The notes: generated by a model not told the origin, from the letters alone. Counted from the stretch's first letter, positions 1 through 12,415 are shown. The stretch: 64,000 nt of DNA from Cryptomeria japonica (GCF_030272615.1 NC_081413.1:558781945-558845944), one strand, 5' to 3'. Numbers and translations are program-made.

Positions 1-1415
1 GTAAATTACTTGGATGTTTTAGAACCTGGAATGGATTTTTTGTGGGAGGGATCTTTATTTGATTTTGTTTACATATAATGAGGTTTTTGGGGTTTGATTA
101 TTTTATTTTTGGAGGTATAATGGGTTTTTCTATTTATCCTTTTGTTATTAGCTTGGCAAAGGGCAATTATGAGTCTTGGCAAAAGGGCATCTTGACACAT
201 CTTAGGTGGCTTGATTTTTTGCCTTATCTCTATGGAATCATCCCTCAACTAGACTCGGAGAGGAGTAAGCATGCTTGGAGGATCATTAATGATCATGTTG
301 TAGGAGTGATTGGTTCTAGTGTTGATTTTGAAACTTACTAGACATTAAATGTCCCCACACACTTTGGAGTCGCCTTTGGGAGATCTATGGAGACCCTCAT
401 ATATCTCCATTTCTAGAGGATTTTGTAGTAGATTGTCTCATTCCTCTTATACATGTAGATTATAGACCCTACGATAGTGGTATTTTTGAGATGCTTAAGT
501 ATATCACAAGTCTTTCATGTCCCAATGGGTCAAAGAATTATCTCTCAATTATCACTCCTCATATTGAGACAACATCTCAAGCTTCATCATATTCTATTGT
601 TCCTGATTAGATTGGCATTGGCTCTTGCATGACCCCCATTGATTTAGTGCAATAGGACATTGTTCTTCCAAACACAGCTACTTGGGATTTATATCTTACA
701 TACATATCATCCTTTTTTGTGGAGTCTCATATTGTAGATCTAGATGACTGTTTTGAGGACATTCATCTCCTCTTTTTTGATAGCCAGATCATTGTTGTCA
801 ACCCATAGTCATCACTTGTGGAGATTGTTCTACATAATTTTTCACAAAGTCTTGATTTGTCACCTCCTACGTTGATTGGGCATGCAACTGATTGGTTTGT
901 GGCACCATCATGGACACAATTATATTTGGAAATTTTCTAGAGGCACACTCTATTTGGATTTAGATTCCTACTTCTAATTTATGGGAGTGGCTTCCCATAT
1001 CTCCAATGGATTTGTTTTTTTCTAAGGGGATAAATGATGTTTGTAGGCAATGGATTATATTATTTCTTTAGGTGTTCATCAATAGCATGTGAGCTACTTC
1101 TTCATGAGGGATCCACGTCCTCATTTTCTCTTCTATAAGGGGGTAACTTGATTCTATCGATGTGACCAATTCAGTACTTGGGGGGACATCTTCAATCCTT
1201 CACTCTTGTTACATGTAATCTTTTGAATTTCTTTTTCCTTCTTTTGGAAGGAATTTTGTCCCACAAGGTTTTCTCATTTTCTTTATTCGTGAGATTTACA
1301 TTGGTTTGTACATAGGTACCTAATCATGTTGTTTTTAACAGTACCCATCATTCCATGCTTGTATTCATGCATTCATTATCTCTTTAACTTATCCTTAAGT
1401 TAATCTTAAGGGGGA
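1..1415 (+). mobile_element. Internal part of a truncated non-autonomous LTR element (copy A)
   Basis: This stretch matches, base by base with many differences, the internal region of the element near 37.9-39.27 kb and, from about position 395, the region 11020-12048. It ends in a purine run (AAGGGGGA, about 1408-1415) directly before an LTR. The element's own 5' LTR and leader lie left of the window. Translated pieces resemble each other between copies but match no polymerase domain that I recognise, so the element looks non-autonomous. Confidence rests on the three-way repeat comparison within the window. Confidence 0.6.
78..341 (+). pseudogene. gag-like remnant of the copy A LTR element
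   Basis: An 87-codon open frame. The part from NYESWQKGILTHLRW to INDHVVGVIGSSVD has the spacing of aromatic and acidic residues seen at the start of copia-type gag (UBN2-like) proteins, which is a weak match. The same sequence, with stops, is present at about 38040-38230 in the related element. Only the N-terminal part of a gag would fit in this length. It may simply be an unknown protein of a non-autonomous element. No start context was used; the first ATG is quoted. Confidence 0.35.
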
Positions 1416-1779
1416 TTGGTGAAGTAATTAGGAAATTCTCTAATTATTTATTGGGTCCTTTATAATGACTTTATTCACTTAAGCCAAACTTAAAGGTGCT
1501 TTTTAATCTTTTATTAGATTAAGCTAATAATAGTTCACTTAGTTGAGCTCATTTTAGTTTCCTAATTTTAGATTAGGTTTCTCTTGCTTTCTATAAGAAA
1601 AGTAATTCACTGTGATCCATCTAATTCATTTTACAAGTTAATCTAATTATGGGATTTCTCTTTGGATAAATTCTCTCTCATGGCTTAATAGCATTAATCA
1701 TAGCTTCTCTTCAGATGTGATAGGTGTTTTGGTTGCAGGTGATTCATAGGCTTGCGAGGTTAAACAAATAACTCCAACA
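1416..1779 (+). repeat. LTR of copy A element
   Basis: The sequence runs from a degenerate TGGTGAAGTAATTAGG start to ACTCCAACA. It aligns along its length with the LTRs at 12049-12415 and 39278-39677, whose starts read TGTTGGAGTAATTAGG. A purine tract precedes it and LTR-type ends TG...CA are present in the better-kept copies. This is the 3' LTR of the partial element to the left. Confidence 0.7.
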
Positions 1780-1901
1780 AGTCATTTTTGGACATTGTGA
1801 TAATCTATTATAAGCACTTTGAGAATTTTTAAATGCACCAAATTTTTGTACCTATGTAATGTTTGATTAATGCTATTATACCTCTCATTTAGTTTCATCT
1901 A

Positions 1902-1912
1902 CATCTTTAGTT
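1902..1912. repeat. Target-site duplication, left, of the LINE
   Basis: CATCTTTAGTT here is repeated exactly at 9816-9826. The corresponding point in unit B (about 12540) has a single related copy, CATCTATAATT, confirming an insertion. Confidence 0.8.
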
Positions 1913-2062
1913 TTTGATTAAGGAAAAAATAGGTTTTAAGGGACCCGAAACCCGCTTACATAATGAAAGATGAGCATGAAAGAAACAAAACAAAACAGCT
2001 GCGAAAGACCAGCACAAAAACCAGCAGCTGGGACAAAAAGACAACAAGGAGCCAACAAGAAA
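1913..2062 (-). other. LINE 3' UTR and tail
   Basis: Minus-strand sequence after the third coding region. It ends GGGTTTCGGGTCCCTTAAAA, a short pyrimidine-rich stretch, then TTAATCAAA next to the target duplication. Such an ending is common for plant LINEs. There is no long poly(A), only the few A residues shared with the target. Confidence 0.6.
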
Positions 2063-3978
2063 TTAGCCTCCCAGACCCAACATTACATATCGCTTGAATA
2101 CTTTTATAGACTCCTCAACATTCTGAACCAAAAGCATCATCGCCTTGGCCGCTTCCCTCAGATCATTGCTCTCCTGTCTCAGCTGTATATTTTTCATTTT
2201 GGTCTCCATCTCAGTAGTGCTCTGCTTGGTCCTTCGCCTGGAAATCTGATGAGTGGTGCTGGAAGTTGGAACATCTTCAATGATTACCAGATTCTTATCC
2301 TGATTTTTCCTCTTCAAATGATCCACCAGAGCATTCATATTTTGTGACGAAACTTTTAGGACCTAAAGGCTGTGGTTCATGAAACTTTTTAGAGCCTTCT
2401 CAATACGGGCCACCCGGGTATTGATATTGTCTTTATCCTCCTCTGCCTGTTCTTTCAGCATTCTGACAATATCCTCAAGATGTTTCAAATCCCCTTTGAT
2501 CAGGTCTTTTTCCAACCACTCTTCCATCTCAATTTCCTCCTCGGCTTCACTGGTTTCCATCTCCTCATTATTTTTCCCAAAATTAGATTCCTTAATCAAC
2601 TTATTTATCTTGTTATTCAGATCCCTCTATTTACTTTGCATACTAGTAATGTTGTCCACAACCCATTTCTGGAAATTGAAGGATTCCAGGATACAGTTAT
2701 AGGCAGTGTTCAAAATGGTATTCGCAGAATCCCTACCCTGCTTAGTGCCTACAGAGTTAGGGTTGTCTTCCTCCTTAGAGTGCAGAGTGACATTCCTACT
2801 ATCTAAGCCCATAGGGTTATAGTGAGGGTTTTCAGAATTACCCCCATCTTCCTCTTCACCCACATTCTCATCCTTCTCACTCTCCATTTTAGTTTCAGTA
2901 TCCTTCCCCTTTTCCTCCTCCACATCACAGTGCACCTCCATTTCCACATTTTCACTATCTGCTCTCCTTTTTTTGTGGGTAGGGGAATTAGGTCGATCCT
3001 CACCCGAATCAGAATCTTTGCAACTCTCAAAAATGTGTGCATTGGTGATCAGGGGGTCATCTTTGGTAGCCCTAGCCTTTTCCTTTAGATATTCATAGAT
3101 GAGCAATATAAGCCCCTAATGGGCTATAGGGTAAGACTTAGGCTTTTTAGCGTGACCAGCTAGACTTTCATTCAAAGAAGACGCTAATAATATGGCAAGA
3201 AAATTTTAGCCCCATGACGGAAGTGGTTAAGAATTGCAAAATGATAATTATAGATTTTAGTAAATCTACCGTCAACAGTGAGAAACTCCATTAAAACCCT
3301 TAAAACTTTTTGCCAAAAGGGCTTTACCTACTGGGGAATGTAGTAGGAAATGTTGTCTTTTTTGACCAACTTGCCCTTCTCATCCTCTGATTTCAGGAAG
3401 TTTCTGAACACTTCAGCTGCATACTTCCGGTCTCTGTAGAATTTAGTACCCTCCTTCTAAAGACCCATTACCTCTGCAACCAGATCCTTGTCAATTTTCC
3501 ATATCTCCCCGAACAAGGTGACTCTGTTGTTGCTCCAACCTCTAGCAAAACCATGTGACACTGAATTTCTGCTTTCGTGGAGCTTTCCCATATAGTCAGT
3601 AAAGCCATACCTATGAAGCCTTCTCCACACTTTTCGTTCACTCTTCCAGTTATCGCATCTTGGGGGCTCATTCCTATTTAAATTACCCACCATTTTGAAC
3701 AACAAGTCGAAGTTCCCAAAGATGTTATTCATAGTTCGCAGGCATAACCCCAAGTTCTCGTTTAGAATTCTGGAGTTACAGAACAGAGGCTCCTTCGTAA
3801 CTTTGAAACTTATGTTAATTGCCACATAGAACCAACATTTATTATTATAATTATCCTCACGCATATGATCATAGAAATGATGCCCAAAGGCAATCATTAA
3901 CTGACAGTTAATCCGCCACCAAAATCTGTCTTTGGAATCCACTCCCCAAAAGATAATCATGATATTAACTCGACCCAT
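2063..3978 (-). pseudogene. LINE ORF3: extra coding region of unknown function
   Basis: An ATG at 3978-3976 overlaps the end of ORF2 by 14 bases. About 260 codons of ordinary globular-looking protein follow in one frame (for example GVDSKDRFWWRINCQLMI, FTKIYNYHFAILNHFRH), with TAG stops at 3457 and 3328. After a frameshift near 3195 the reading continues with the motif LLIYEYLKEKARATKDDP. It then enters a very acidic stretch (about 3000-2800) and a lysine/glutamate-rich part of coiled-coil character (about 2600-2070). I do not recognise the family. The region reads as one protein of roughly 600 residues on the sense strand of the LINE, which suggests a captured or lineage-specific third ORF. 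It could also be an older gene fragment present before the LINE, but it lies inside the target duplications. Confidence 0.6.
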
Positions 3979-6900
3979 TGATACGATCAAAAAATAATTG
4001 CTCTCTAACATCCCTTTTACAATGAATATCTCCAATATATTTAACATCATCCTTTAAATTGACCCCTTCATTAGCTAAGATATCCGCAACCTTATTGCCT
4101 TCTCTTAGGGTATGAGTTATGATAATACTAACATAGTTATTTAACAATTTTTTAGCACTTTCAACTAAGTTAATAATATTCCAAGATACAAAGTTTATAC
4201 CTTTGAGGGCCTGGATGATGTTTAGGGAGTCCCCTTCCAGCCAATTTTTTTTAAATTTGAATCCCTGAGCAAGCTGGAGGCTTTTTAGCATGGCCATAGC
4301 TTCAACCACATGATTATTTTGGACCCCAAAAGGTGAAGCAAAAGTCGCAATGCAGACTCCTTAAGCATTTCTGATAACTCCTCCACCACCAGACTTCCCA
4401 GGGTTGCCTTTAGCCGCCCCATCAAAATTCACCTTTATCCAATCATGATCAGGAAAGCGCCAGACAATATTATCTCTCCTATTCTTATTGGCAGATCTGC
4501 AGACTCTGTGTATTAGGTTCCATTCAATGAGGATACCTTTCTCCATATCACTAATAAACCATTGCTTATTATTCCTATGAGGAATATTGATGTTCTCTTT
4601 TATAGCCCTGCAATTTTTTTCAAAAACCACCTGAGAGGTGCACTTAGCTTCCCTAAATATTTTGTTATTTCTCTCTTTCCAAATGCCCCAGCAAGTCATG
4701 GGGAGGGTCAAGGACCAAAGGTTCTTGATAAGATGGCATTTGGTGGGGAAAATCGATTGCCAAATAATATCCTTGAGACTCTTATTCATAACCTAATCAA
4801 CTTTCCATTTCTCCCATAGCTTACTTCAAATTTCCCAGGTAAATGAGCAGTGAAAAAAAAGGTGATCAACTGATTCTTCCTCTTTCTAGCAAAGCTCACA
4901 CCTATTAGGGAATTTAAAACCTCTTCAAACCAAATTGTCAATAGTAAGGATCCTATTGTGAGTAGCAAGCCACAAGAACATATTGACTTTAGGGATCAAA
5001 ATGTTGTTCCAAACTTTACTCCAAATGGGATCACTGGTCTGAGAAAAAGTGTTTTTGTAGGTAGAAGCAATCATAAATTCTCCTCTAGGATTGCTTTTCC
5101 AGAGATAAACATCATCATAGTCTTTATTAAGAGAAAAGGACATCAGCTCCTTCTGGATCAGGGAAAATCCCACATGAATAACATCAAGCCTCACCCATTT
5201 ATTCTCCTTCCAGTAGTCACACACTATAACTCCAAACCTCCTTTTACATTCCTCAATAAATTGACTGTTGCCTTGATCAAAAAGAGCTTCACTCTTCATC
5301 CAAGGATCCTCCCAAAACCTTATTTTATCACCTTTTCCAAGGACCCATCCAGCTCCAGCTTTGGCCACTTTTATGGATTTGATAATACTATTTCAAATGA
5401 AGGATCCAGCAGGGACGTCTTCAGAATTAAGGATCTCCTGGATAGGCTGATTCTGAATATATTTATCAAACCGGATTTGATTCCAATCTTTCTTGGTATC
5501 ATAAGCTCTCCATTAATTGTTTTGCTAGGAGAGCTTTATTAAAGGTTTTTAGGGCTTTAATCCCCAACCCCCCTTTGTTCTTTAGTTTACAAACTTTTTC
5601 CCAAGCAACCAAGGATATCCTTTTTTTTTCTTCAACTCCTGACCATAGAAATCTCTTCTGGATTCTTTCCAAAGTTTCAACAATTTTAGCCAGGATACCA
5701 AATAAACTAAGAGCATAAACAGGGAGGTTCTAGAGTGTAGCTTGAAGGAGCTGCAACTTCCCAACCTGAGATAAGATGGAACCTTTCCACCCAGCAAGTT
5801 TTTGTTGAGTTTGTCAATGAGCATATTCCAAAAGGAGTTTGGGGGAACTAAACCCAAGGGAAGGCCCAGGTAGGTGGAAGGGAACATGTCCACCTTGCAA
5901 CCAATAATTTTAGCAATTCTCTGTTGTCTAGTGACCAGAGTGTTCATGAAGTATATAGCCGATTTGTCCCAATTGACTTGTTGACCAGTAGCCAAAGCAT
6001 AAGAATTAAGAGAAGTTTTGAAGGCATCAGCCTCCTCAATAGAAGAATATCCCATGAGGATAGTATCATCAACAAACTGTTGATGAGAACAAAAAACATT
6101 AGTGAAGGAAGGTTGAAGACCTTTGATGATTTTATTCACTTTCAAATTATGTATCAATCTGCTCATGCTCTCTGCCAGAATGGTAAAAAGAATAGGAGAT
6201 ATGGGATCTCCTTGTCTGAGCCCCCTTGATGATTTAAAGAATTTAGTAGGAGATCCATTAATGAGAATTGAAAACATAGGAGTGGTGATTAGCTCTCTGG
6301 TAATTTTGGTTATCTTCTCATCAAATCCAAAAGCCTCCATGATTCTGAAAAGAACATGCCAATCCACTCTATCATAAGCCTTTGCCAAATCCAATTTTAT
6401 CAGAAATCCTTCTTTTTTAGCAGCATTGAGGGAATGAATATTCTCATGCACAAGAATGATAGAGTCCAAAATCTGCCTGCTAGGGACAAAACCTTTTTGC
6501 TCCTCAGAGATGATGAAGGGGAGAACAACCAAAATTCTAGTAGTCAAAACTTTGCATATGATTTTGTAGAAAGAGTTACATAGACTTATTGGCCTAAATT
6601 TTCCCATTGAGTCCGCCCCAACAACTTTAGGAATTAAGGCGATAAATGTGGAATTAAGTTCCTTAAGGATTCTTCTAGAGCCAAAGAATTCTTTGACCGC
6701 ATTAACTGTGTCTTCTCCCACAATATGCTAGAATTCCTGGAAGAAAAACATTGGGAAACCATCAGGACCCGGAGCTTTATCCCCTTGAAATGAAAAACCA
6801 ACTTTTTTAATTTCTCCAGCAGAAGGGATAGCAGAGAGGGCCTTATTCTGAATAGGATTAATGATCTTGGGAATGATATTAACCAGATTATGTTGCTGGG

Positions 6901-8142
6901 TATAATCAATGTCCTTGTTCCTGGTGAGGAGCTGATTGAAGAAACTGACAACTTCATCTCTAATTTCATCCTTATTAATAAGAGTTTTGTCCTCAACAAT
7001 TAATCTAGAAATTATCTTCGCAGCTTTATGTTTCAAAGAAGTCATGTGGAAGAATTTAGTGTTTCTGTCCCCAGCCTCCAACCAAATCACCCTAGATCTC
7101 TGTCTCCAATAGATTTCCTCCCTAGAGATAATGTTGTGAAGTTTGACTAAAACATCATCTTCCATGGCTTTGGAATACTTTTTATAGCCATCTTTTTGTA
7201 TTGAATTTTGGATCTGATCTAGTTCCTCCTTCAACTTTTTCTTTGAATAAAAAATATCACCAAAGACCTTCTTGTTCCATATCTTAATGTTGACTTTGAT
7301 ATTTTTAAGTTTTTTGGCAACTTTATACATGGCAATTCCATTCACATAAATATTCCACCAGTTGGCAATAGAATTTTCAAGATAAGGGTGGGAAATCCAC
7401 ATCTTTTCAAACCGAAAAGGGAAGCTCTGATTATTCTTGAAATTTTTAGCAACAAAAGTGATGGGATAGTGATCCGAACCAATTCTATTGATAACAGATA
7501 GGGAACATCTATGAGAGAGAATCCAATCATTAGTGACAAGGGATCTATCAAGTCTTACCTGAATGAGGTCTTCACCATCCCTTCGGTTAGACCAGGTGTA
7601 GGAAGCTCCATTTAGATCCATATCAATGAGAGCATTGAAGTTGATAAAGTCCATCAAGTTAGATCTGCTGTCCAATTGAGCTTGAGTTCCCCCAGATTTG
7701 TCATTGCCTTGCAGAGGAGTATTGAAATCTCCCATCACAACCCAGCTATTCATAGGGAAAGATCTTCTTTTTTGCTGGATTTTATCCCAGAATTTGCTTC
7801 TAGCAGATTTGGAGTTAGGGGCATAGATATTGGTAAGCACACATTCCTTTCCTTCATAGATGCTTTTAACTTTCAGGGATATTATGTTGCCATCTTCATC
7901 AATCATTTCTCCAGAAATGGTTTTCTTGTTCCTGAAAATCGCTACCCCCCAGAAGCCCTAATCGAGCTGCTGCCACAAACCCCTCCATTTTTAAAGAAGT
8001 TTAATTTCTCCACTTTCTCTTTACTCATTTTGGTTTCCTGAACCAGGATGATATCCAGATTTTGATCTCGAATAAGGTTCTGTAATATATCCTGTTTGTT
8101 GAGACCATTTAGGCCTTTGATATTCCATGATATTACCTTCAT
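3965..8142 (-). pseudogene. LINE ORF2: endonuclease, reverse transcriptase, RNase H
   Basis: The ATG at 8142-8140 opens MKVISWNIKGLN, the start of an APE-type endonuclease; QETK, NIYAPNSK, VVMGDFNTPL and SDHYPI follow. The reverse transcriptase begins at about 6790 (KAPGPDGFP) and shows GLRQGDPISPILF, the catalytic box FVDD (normally F/YADD) near 6075, and GLPLG. A zf-RVT-like segment (WSKVWNNILIPKVNMFLW) lies near 5030. RNase H is at about 4440-4010 with DGAAKGNPG, EGDS and ADILANEG. From 7906 to 3965 one reading frame is kept almost throughout. A single-base loss in a G run near 7952 shifts the endonuclease start, and stops include a TAG at 6728 and breaks near 5582. The copy is dead but well preserved. 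Confidence 0.9.
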
Positions 8143-8210
8143 TTGGAAACCTAAGGGCAAGATTCCTTTATAGTTCGCTACCTTCCATCAGCTATATTTT
8201 TCTTGCTCTC

Positions 8211-9810
8211 CTAATCCCTATGCCATTTCATAGTTTTACGTCCTAGTGGGGATTTTGAAGTACCAATATCAGCCTTGGACCTGGTCCTGGTTTTTACCCC
8301 ATTAAGGCCTCCTGCCTTCTTATTTTTTATTTTTTTTCCATTCCCTGTTATATCTTCTTCTTGTTCCTCTATAGGCTTGTCTTGAATATTACTCCATAGT
8401 TCTTCTCTTTTCTGGGATGATGTGGGCGTTTCAACTCCAATATTCTGGAATAACGCATTTAAATTTACCCGAGGCGATCCAAACTTGTTGCCACTTCCAA
8501 GTTTAATTTCATGTCCTTCAAATTCATCTAGGCACTGTTCATCTTTTTTTGATATAGAATCTTGAAGGTCCTCATAATGAGAATCGGTGATATTCTCAAT
8601 CTCACCATCTTCAAGAGTCTTTGCACTGATTTCATTCTCCTTCTCCTGTGTCTGTAGAGCCTCAAAAGTATTAATTGTTTTGATCTCAAACTCCCTGATT
8701 TCATTCTTGTTATTCTCCTTCAAAGGGGGATTCTTAGGAGGGTCATTTCTATCTCCTTCTGATGGTTCTGGAATATTGACAGAGCTTCCGCTTTGTCCTT
8801 CCAACTTGTTACCTTCTTTTTTATTATTCTTTTCTTTCCATACCTGTTTGTGGGTGTTTACCAACACCAATTTTTTTAGGGTTACTGGGGAAAGCCTTAG
8901 CCCAGTGACCAACTTTTTTGTAAGAAAAACACACAAAGGGGAGTGATTCAAACTCTATTGTCTGTTCCCATAACCCAAGTTTGGAACATATATCAATAGT
9001 GCTAGGAAGGTTTGTCTTCTGCGAAATATTGACACACATGCGCGCATAAACCAATCTTTTGCGAGATGTAGTCATTGGATCTATCGCCACAAGCTCCCCA
9101 AAGGAGTTAGCAATTCCTGAGAAGACATCCTCCACCCAATATTCCATCGGCAATCCTGGCAGCCTTATCCAAACTGAAGTAGATTCAAAGAAAGAGTCAT
9201 TGAGTTCCATGTTAGGAGACCATTTTCTAATAGATAAAGAAGATTTACCAAACATCCAGGGGCCACTGCTTAATGCTGTTTCCATATCTTCCCCACAAGA
9301 GAATGAGAAAATAAAAAAACCTCTGGACAAGGCTGAGACATCAACCTGACCTTTCATTCTCCATTTTCTCTTTACAAAAGACCTAACATCCTCAATATTG
9401 GGTCATGGTCCAACAAACTTCCTCACCAGAGAAAACTCCATTAAAGAGATACTATGATCAATAACCAAATTAGGAACCTCAATAGCAAGTTTGCCCATTT
9501 TATTATCAGATATATCTTTCACAAAGGGGAAAGACGATTTACCAGTCGGTTTTCCAGTTGTTTTCCTTTCAAAAAGACTACTCCAGGGTTTGGAAGCTTG
9601 CACCTCCTTGATCTTTTCTGAGTCAACTTTCACCGCCTCGGGGCTCGATTCTTGGGAGTCTATCATCTTTTTGCGGTCAAGAGGAGGGTCCCGTAGCCAT
9701 GGGTCCCCATCCTGTCTCCCATCCTCATCATCCATCGCTTGTCCTTGAGATGCAGTGGATTCAGACCCAGAGGATCCAGACTCGATGTTCCCTCCATTTC
9801 CAATTTTCAC
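8211..9810 (-). pseudogene. LINE ORF1: DUF4283 and zinc-knuckle RNA-binding protein, broken
   Basis: The product would be the nucleic-acid-binding protein of the LINE ribonucleoprotein. A DUF4283 domain is visible from about 9480 to 8990 (segments NLVIDHSISLMEFSLV, PWMFGKSSLSIRKW, VWIRLPGLPMEYW). A degenerate CCHC knuckle follows at about 8945-8895 (CFSYKKVGHWAKAF, where the second and last cysteines are Y and F). The C-terminal half is charged and low in complexity and ends in a basic stretch. Breaks are an in-frame TGA at about 9403, where the family usually has arginine, and a frameshift near 8880. No ATG is seen at the very start, which fits slight 5' truncation. ORF2 starts about 70 bases further on. 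Confidence 0.8.
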
Positions 9811-9815
9811 ATCTT

Positions 9816-9826
9816 CATCTTTAGTT
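9816..9826. repeat. Target-site duplication, right, of the LINE
   Basis: An exact 11-bp match to 1902-1912. It marks the 5' end of the minus-strand LINE. Confidence 0.8.
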
Positions 9827-10620
9827 GCGTTGGTAGGATATACCCAATTTTATGGAAACATACATCCACAACAAAGGAGATGTAGTACCAACACCTATAA
9901 GGGAAATGATATACAAGAGACACACTCTTTGAGATACTTTTATTTTGGGTATACATACAGGCTCAAAAGATGTATTATAGTTAGAGCTATAGATTTATGT
10001 GTATGATAATCATGCAATATATAGAAATAGATAGAATTACGTATATACAAACAATGTAATGAGAATAGATGTATGCATGTATGTAATGTAATGTAATATA
10101 TTGTATGAGAAGACATAAGACATTTGATGCAATAGAATTATACACGGTTAAATAATCTACTACAAATTGGTGTAGTTCAAATGTATTTTGTAATGATACA
10201 TATTATGCATGTTAACAGATAGATTTTTTTAATTTCACATATCCTTTCATCCCACAACATTCTACCATATAAGCTTTGATCCTCTTCCCATCCTTAAGAT
10301 CGAATATAAATACATCATTAAAGAAACTTAATCTTAGATCTCTAATTTACAACCATTCTTGCCAACATCTTGGTTCTCTTGCCAGGACCTAATTATGAGG
10401 ATACAAAAGATATTTAAACCCCACACATATATATATGAAGTAGCATCGAACTAAGAAGGATTACAATTAAAGAGAAACACAATTTTACGGTTTTTAGTAG
10501 AATTCTCTAGGTTCTAGCCTCGTGAGAAGGGGTTAAGCACCTATGAGATGGTGAGTAGAAAGGGGGAATCTCGAAGGGATCTTTGAAGAGGTGCAACCCT
10601 TAAAAGAAGTGAAAAGATAA
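9827..10620 (+). repeat. Right-hand part of duplication unit A, non-coding
   Basis: AT-rich sequence matching 12550-13365. It contains short TATG/TACA-rich stretches and no gene that I can support. Confidence 0.5.
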
Positions 10621-11019
10621 GCAAAGAAATCTCTCATAGATTTACCAATGATTTTTTGGTTGTGCTGTTTGTTTGGATATATTTTATTGACGATTTTGCT
10701 TGGTTGTAGCCTCAGACAATTTGCATAGCAGGGTTCAACAATATTATTTGGCGGATTCATATAATATGCAGACGTATTAATCACTAGACAGTCCCGAGCT
10801 ATTTTTTATGGCTAGTGCAATACAATTTCCGGCAGGTGTTTCCAATTATTTTTGGCTATAGTTTTATAATCTCTACCCAACTCACCTAATAGTAGTTGGT
10901 TGACCTTTGTTACAACCATTGAGGTTCTTTCATATCGTAGCCATTATAAAAGTTGGATTGGCTTTTTTTTAGCCATTAATATTGGTTAGACAATCTAGTC
11001 CCAACTTTTGTCTTCATAT
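10621..11019. other. Spacer between duplication units, nothing recognised
   Basis: AT-rich sequence with no coding, RNA or repeat signal that I can identify. It does not match the neighbouring units. Confidence 0.4.
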
Positions 11020-12048
11020 CTCTTCATTTCTTAAGAATTTTGTAGTAGATTGTCTCATTATCCTTACATATGTAGATTGCATATTCTATGATAATGGTAT
11101 TTTTGAGATGCTTAAGCATATCATAAGTCTGTTATATTTCGATGGGTCAAAGACTTGTCTCTCAATTCTCACTTTTCAGATGGAGACACCATTTCAATCT
11201 TTCTCATATTCTATTGTTCTTGATTAGATTGACATTGGCTCTTGCACAACGCCCATTGATTTGGTGCAATAGGACATTGTTCGTCTAGACACAACTACTT
11301 GGGATTTGTATCTTACAGGCATTAATTCCTTGTTTGTGGAGTCTCATATGTCAGATATATTGGATTCTTTTGAGGGCATTCATCTCCTCTTTGTTGATAG
11401 CCACATAACTGTTGTCAACCCATAGTCATCGCCCATGGATATTTTTGTACATCAGTTTTCACGAAGTCCCGATTTGTCAACTCCTATATTGATTGGGCAT
11501 GTACCCGATTGGTTTGTGGCACCACCATCTTTCATGGACACAATGACATTTGCAAAAAATTTTAGAGGCACATTGTATTTGGATTTGGATTCTTACTTCT
11601 TCCAATTTATGGGAGTGGCTTTTCATATCTCCAATAGATTTGTTTCTTCCTAAGGGGAGAAATGTTGTTTGTAGGCAATGGATCATGTTCTGCCTTTAGG
11701 CGTTTAGCATTAGTATGGGAGCTACTTCTTCATTGGGGGATTCATATCCTCATTTTCCCTCTTCTATGGGGGATCTTGATTTTACCTATGCGACCGATTC
11801 AGTACTTGGGGGGACATCTTGAACCCTTCATTCTTGTCACATGTGTACTCTATTCTATTTCTTTTTCTCTTTTGAAGAGGAGCTTTGTCCCACTGGGTTT
11901 TCTCCTTTTCTCCATTTGTGACACTTGCATTGGTTTGTACATAGGTAGGTACCTAATCGGGTATTTTTGCTAGGACCCATCCATCCATCCTTGCATTCAT
12001 GCATTCATTGGCTCTTTAACTTATCCCTAAGTTAATCTTAAGAGGGGT
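11020..12048 (+). mobile_element. Internal part of a truncated non-autonomous LTR element (copy B)
   Basis: It aligns with 395-1415 and with about 38320-39277. Fragments of a shared unknown protein can be read (DYCIL-like VDCIFYDNGIFEMLKHI, then WDLYLTGINSLFVESH after a stop). The gag-like part present in copy A is missing. The usual TAG in GTGCAATAGGACAT is present at about 11270. A purine run (AAGAGGGG) precedes the LTR. Confidence 0.6.
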
Positions 12049-12415
12049 TGTTGGAGTAATTAGGACATTATCTAATTATTTAATTAATTGGGCCCTTTAA
12101 TAATTTTATTCACTTAAGCTAAACCTGGGTGTTTTTTATTCTTTGATTAGATTAATCTAATAATAATTCACTTAATTGAGATAATTTTAGTATCCTAATT
12201 TTAGATTAGGTTTCTCTTGCTTTCTATAAAGAAAGTAATTCATTGTAATCCATCCAATTTATATTACAAGTTAATCTAATTATCATATTCCTCTTTAGAT
12301 CAATTTTCTCTCATGGTTGCATAACATTAATCATGCCTTCTTCTCTTCAAATGTGTTAGGTGTTTTGCTTATAGGCGATTCATGGGCTTGTGGGGTTGGA
12401 CAAATAACTCCAACA
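12049..12415 (+). repeat. LTR of copy B element
   Basis: It begins TGTTGGAGTAATTAGG and ends ACTCCAACA, so the termini are TG...CA. The 367-bp length is close to the LTRs at 1416-1779 and 39278-39677. The DNA after it matches the DNA after the copy A LTR, so both were copied as part of the larger unit. Confidence 0.75.

Larger units (their letters stand above)
1913..9815 (-). mobile_element. L1-type LINE retrotransposon, near full length, with three coding regions
   Basis: Read on the minus strand, the order is ORF1 (about 9810-8211), ORF2 with endonuclease, reverse transcriptase, zinc-finger-like region and RNase H (8142-3965), an additional coding region (3978-2063), then a short 3' UTR ending in TTAATCAAA. 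It is bounded by an 11-bp target duplication, and unit B shows the empty site. The 5' end lies essentially at the start of ORF1 with no clear 5' UTR, so it is probably slightly 5'-truncated. Every coding region carries a few stops or frameshifts, so the copy is inactive. The RNase H domain behind the reverse transcriptase is a known feature of plant L1 lineages. Confidence 0.9.
390..10620 (+). repeat. Direct duplication unit A, interrupted by the LINE
   Basis: Positions 390-1912 plus 9816-10620 form a continuous match to 11020-13365 (unit B), in the same orientation. The match runs through the LTR and about 900 bp beyond it, so it is a duplication of a larger segment and not just two copies of the element. 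The LINE at 1913-9815 is absent from unit B. Similarity fades at about 10620 and 13365. Confidence 0.7.

Noticed and set aside
4958-5542. 194-codon plus-strand frame and other plus-strand frames at 5.9-9.8 kb
   Set aside because: They are antisense shadows of LINE ORF1 and ORF2, whose frames carry clear domain motifs.
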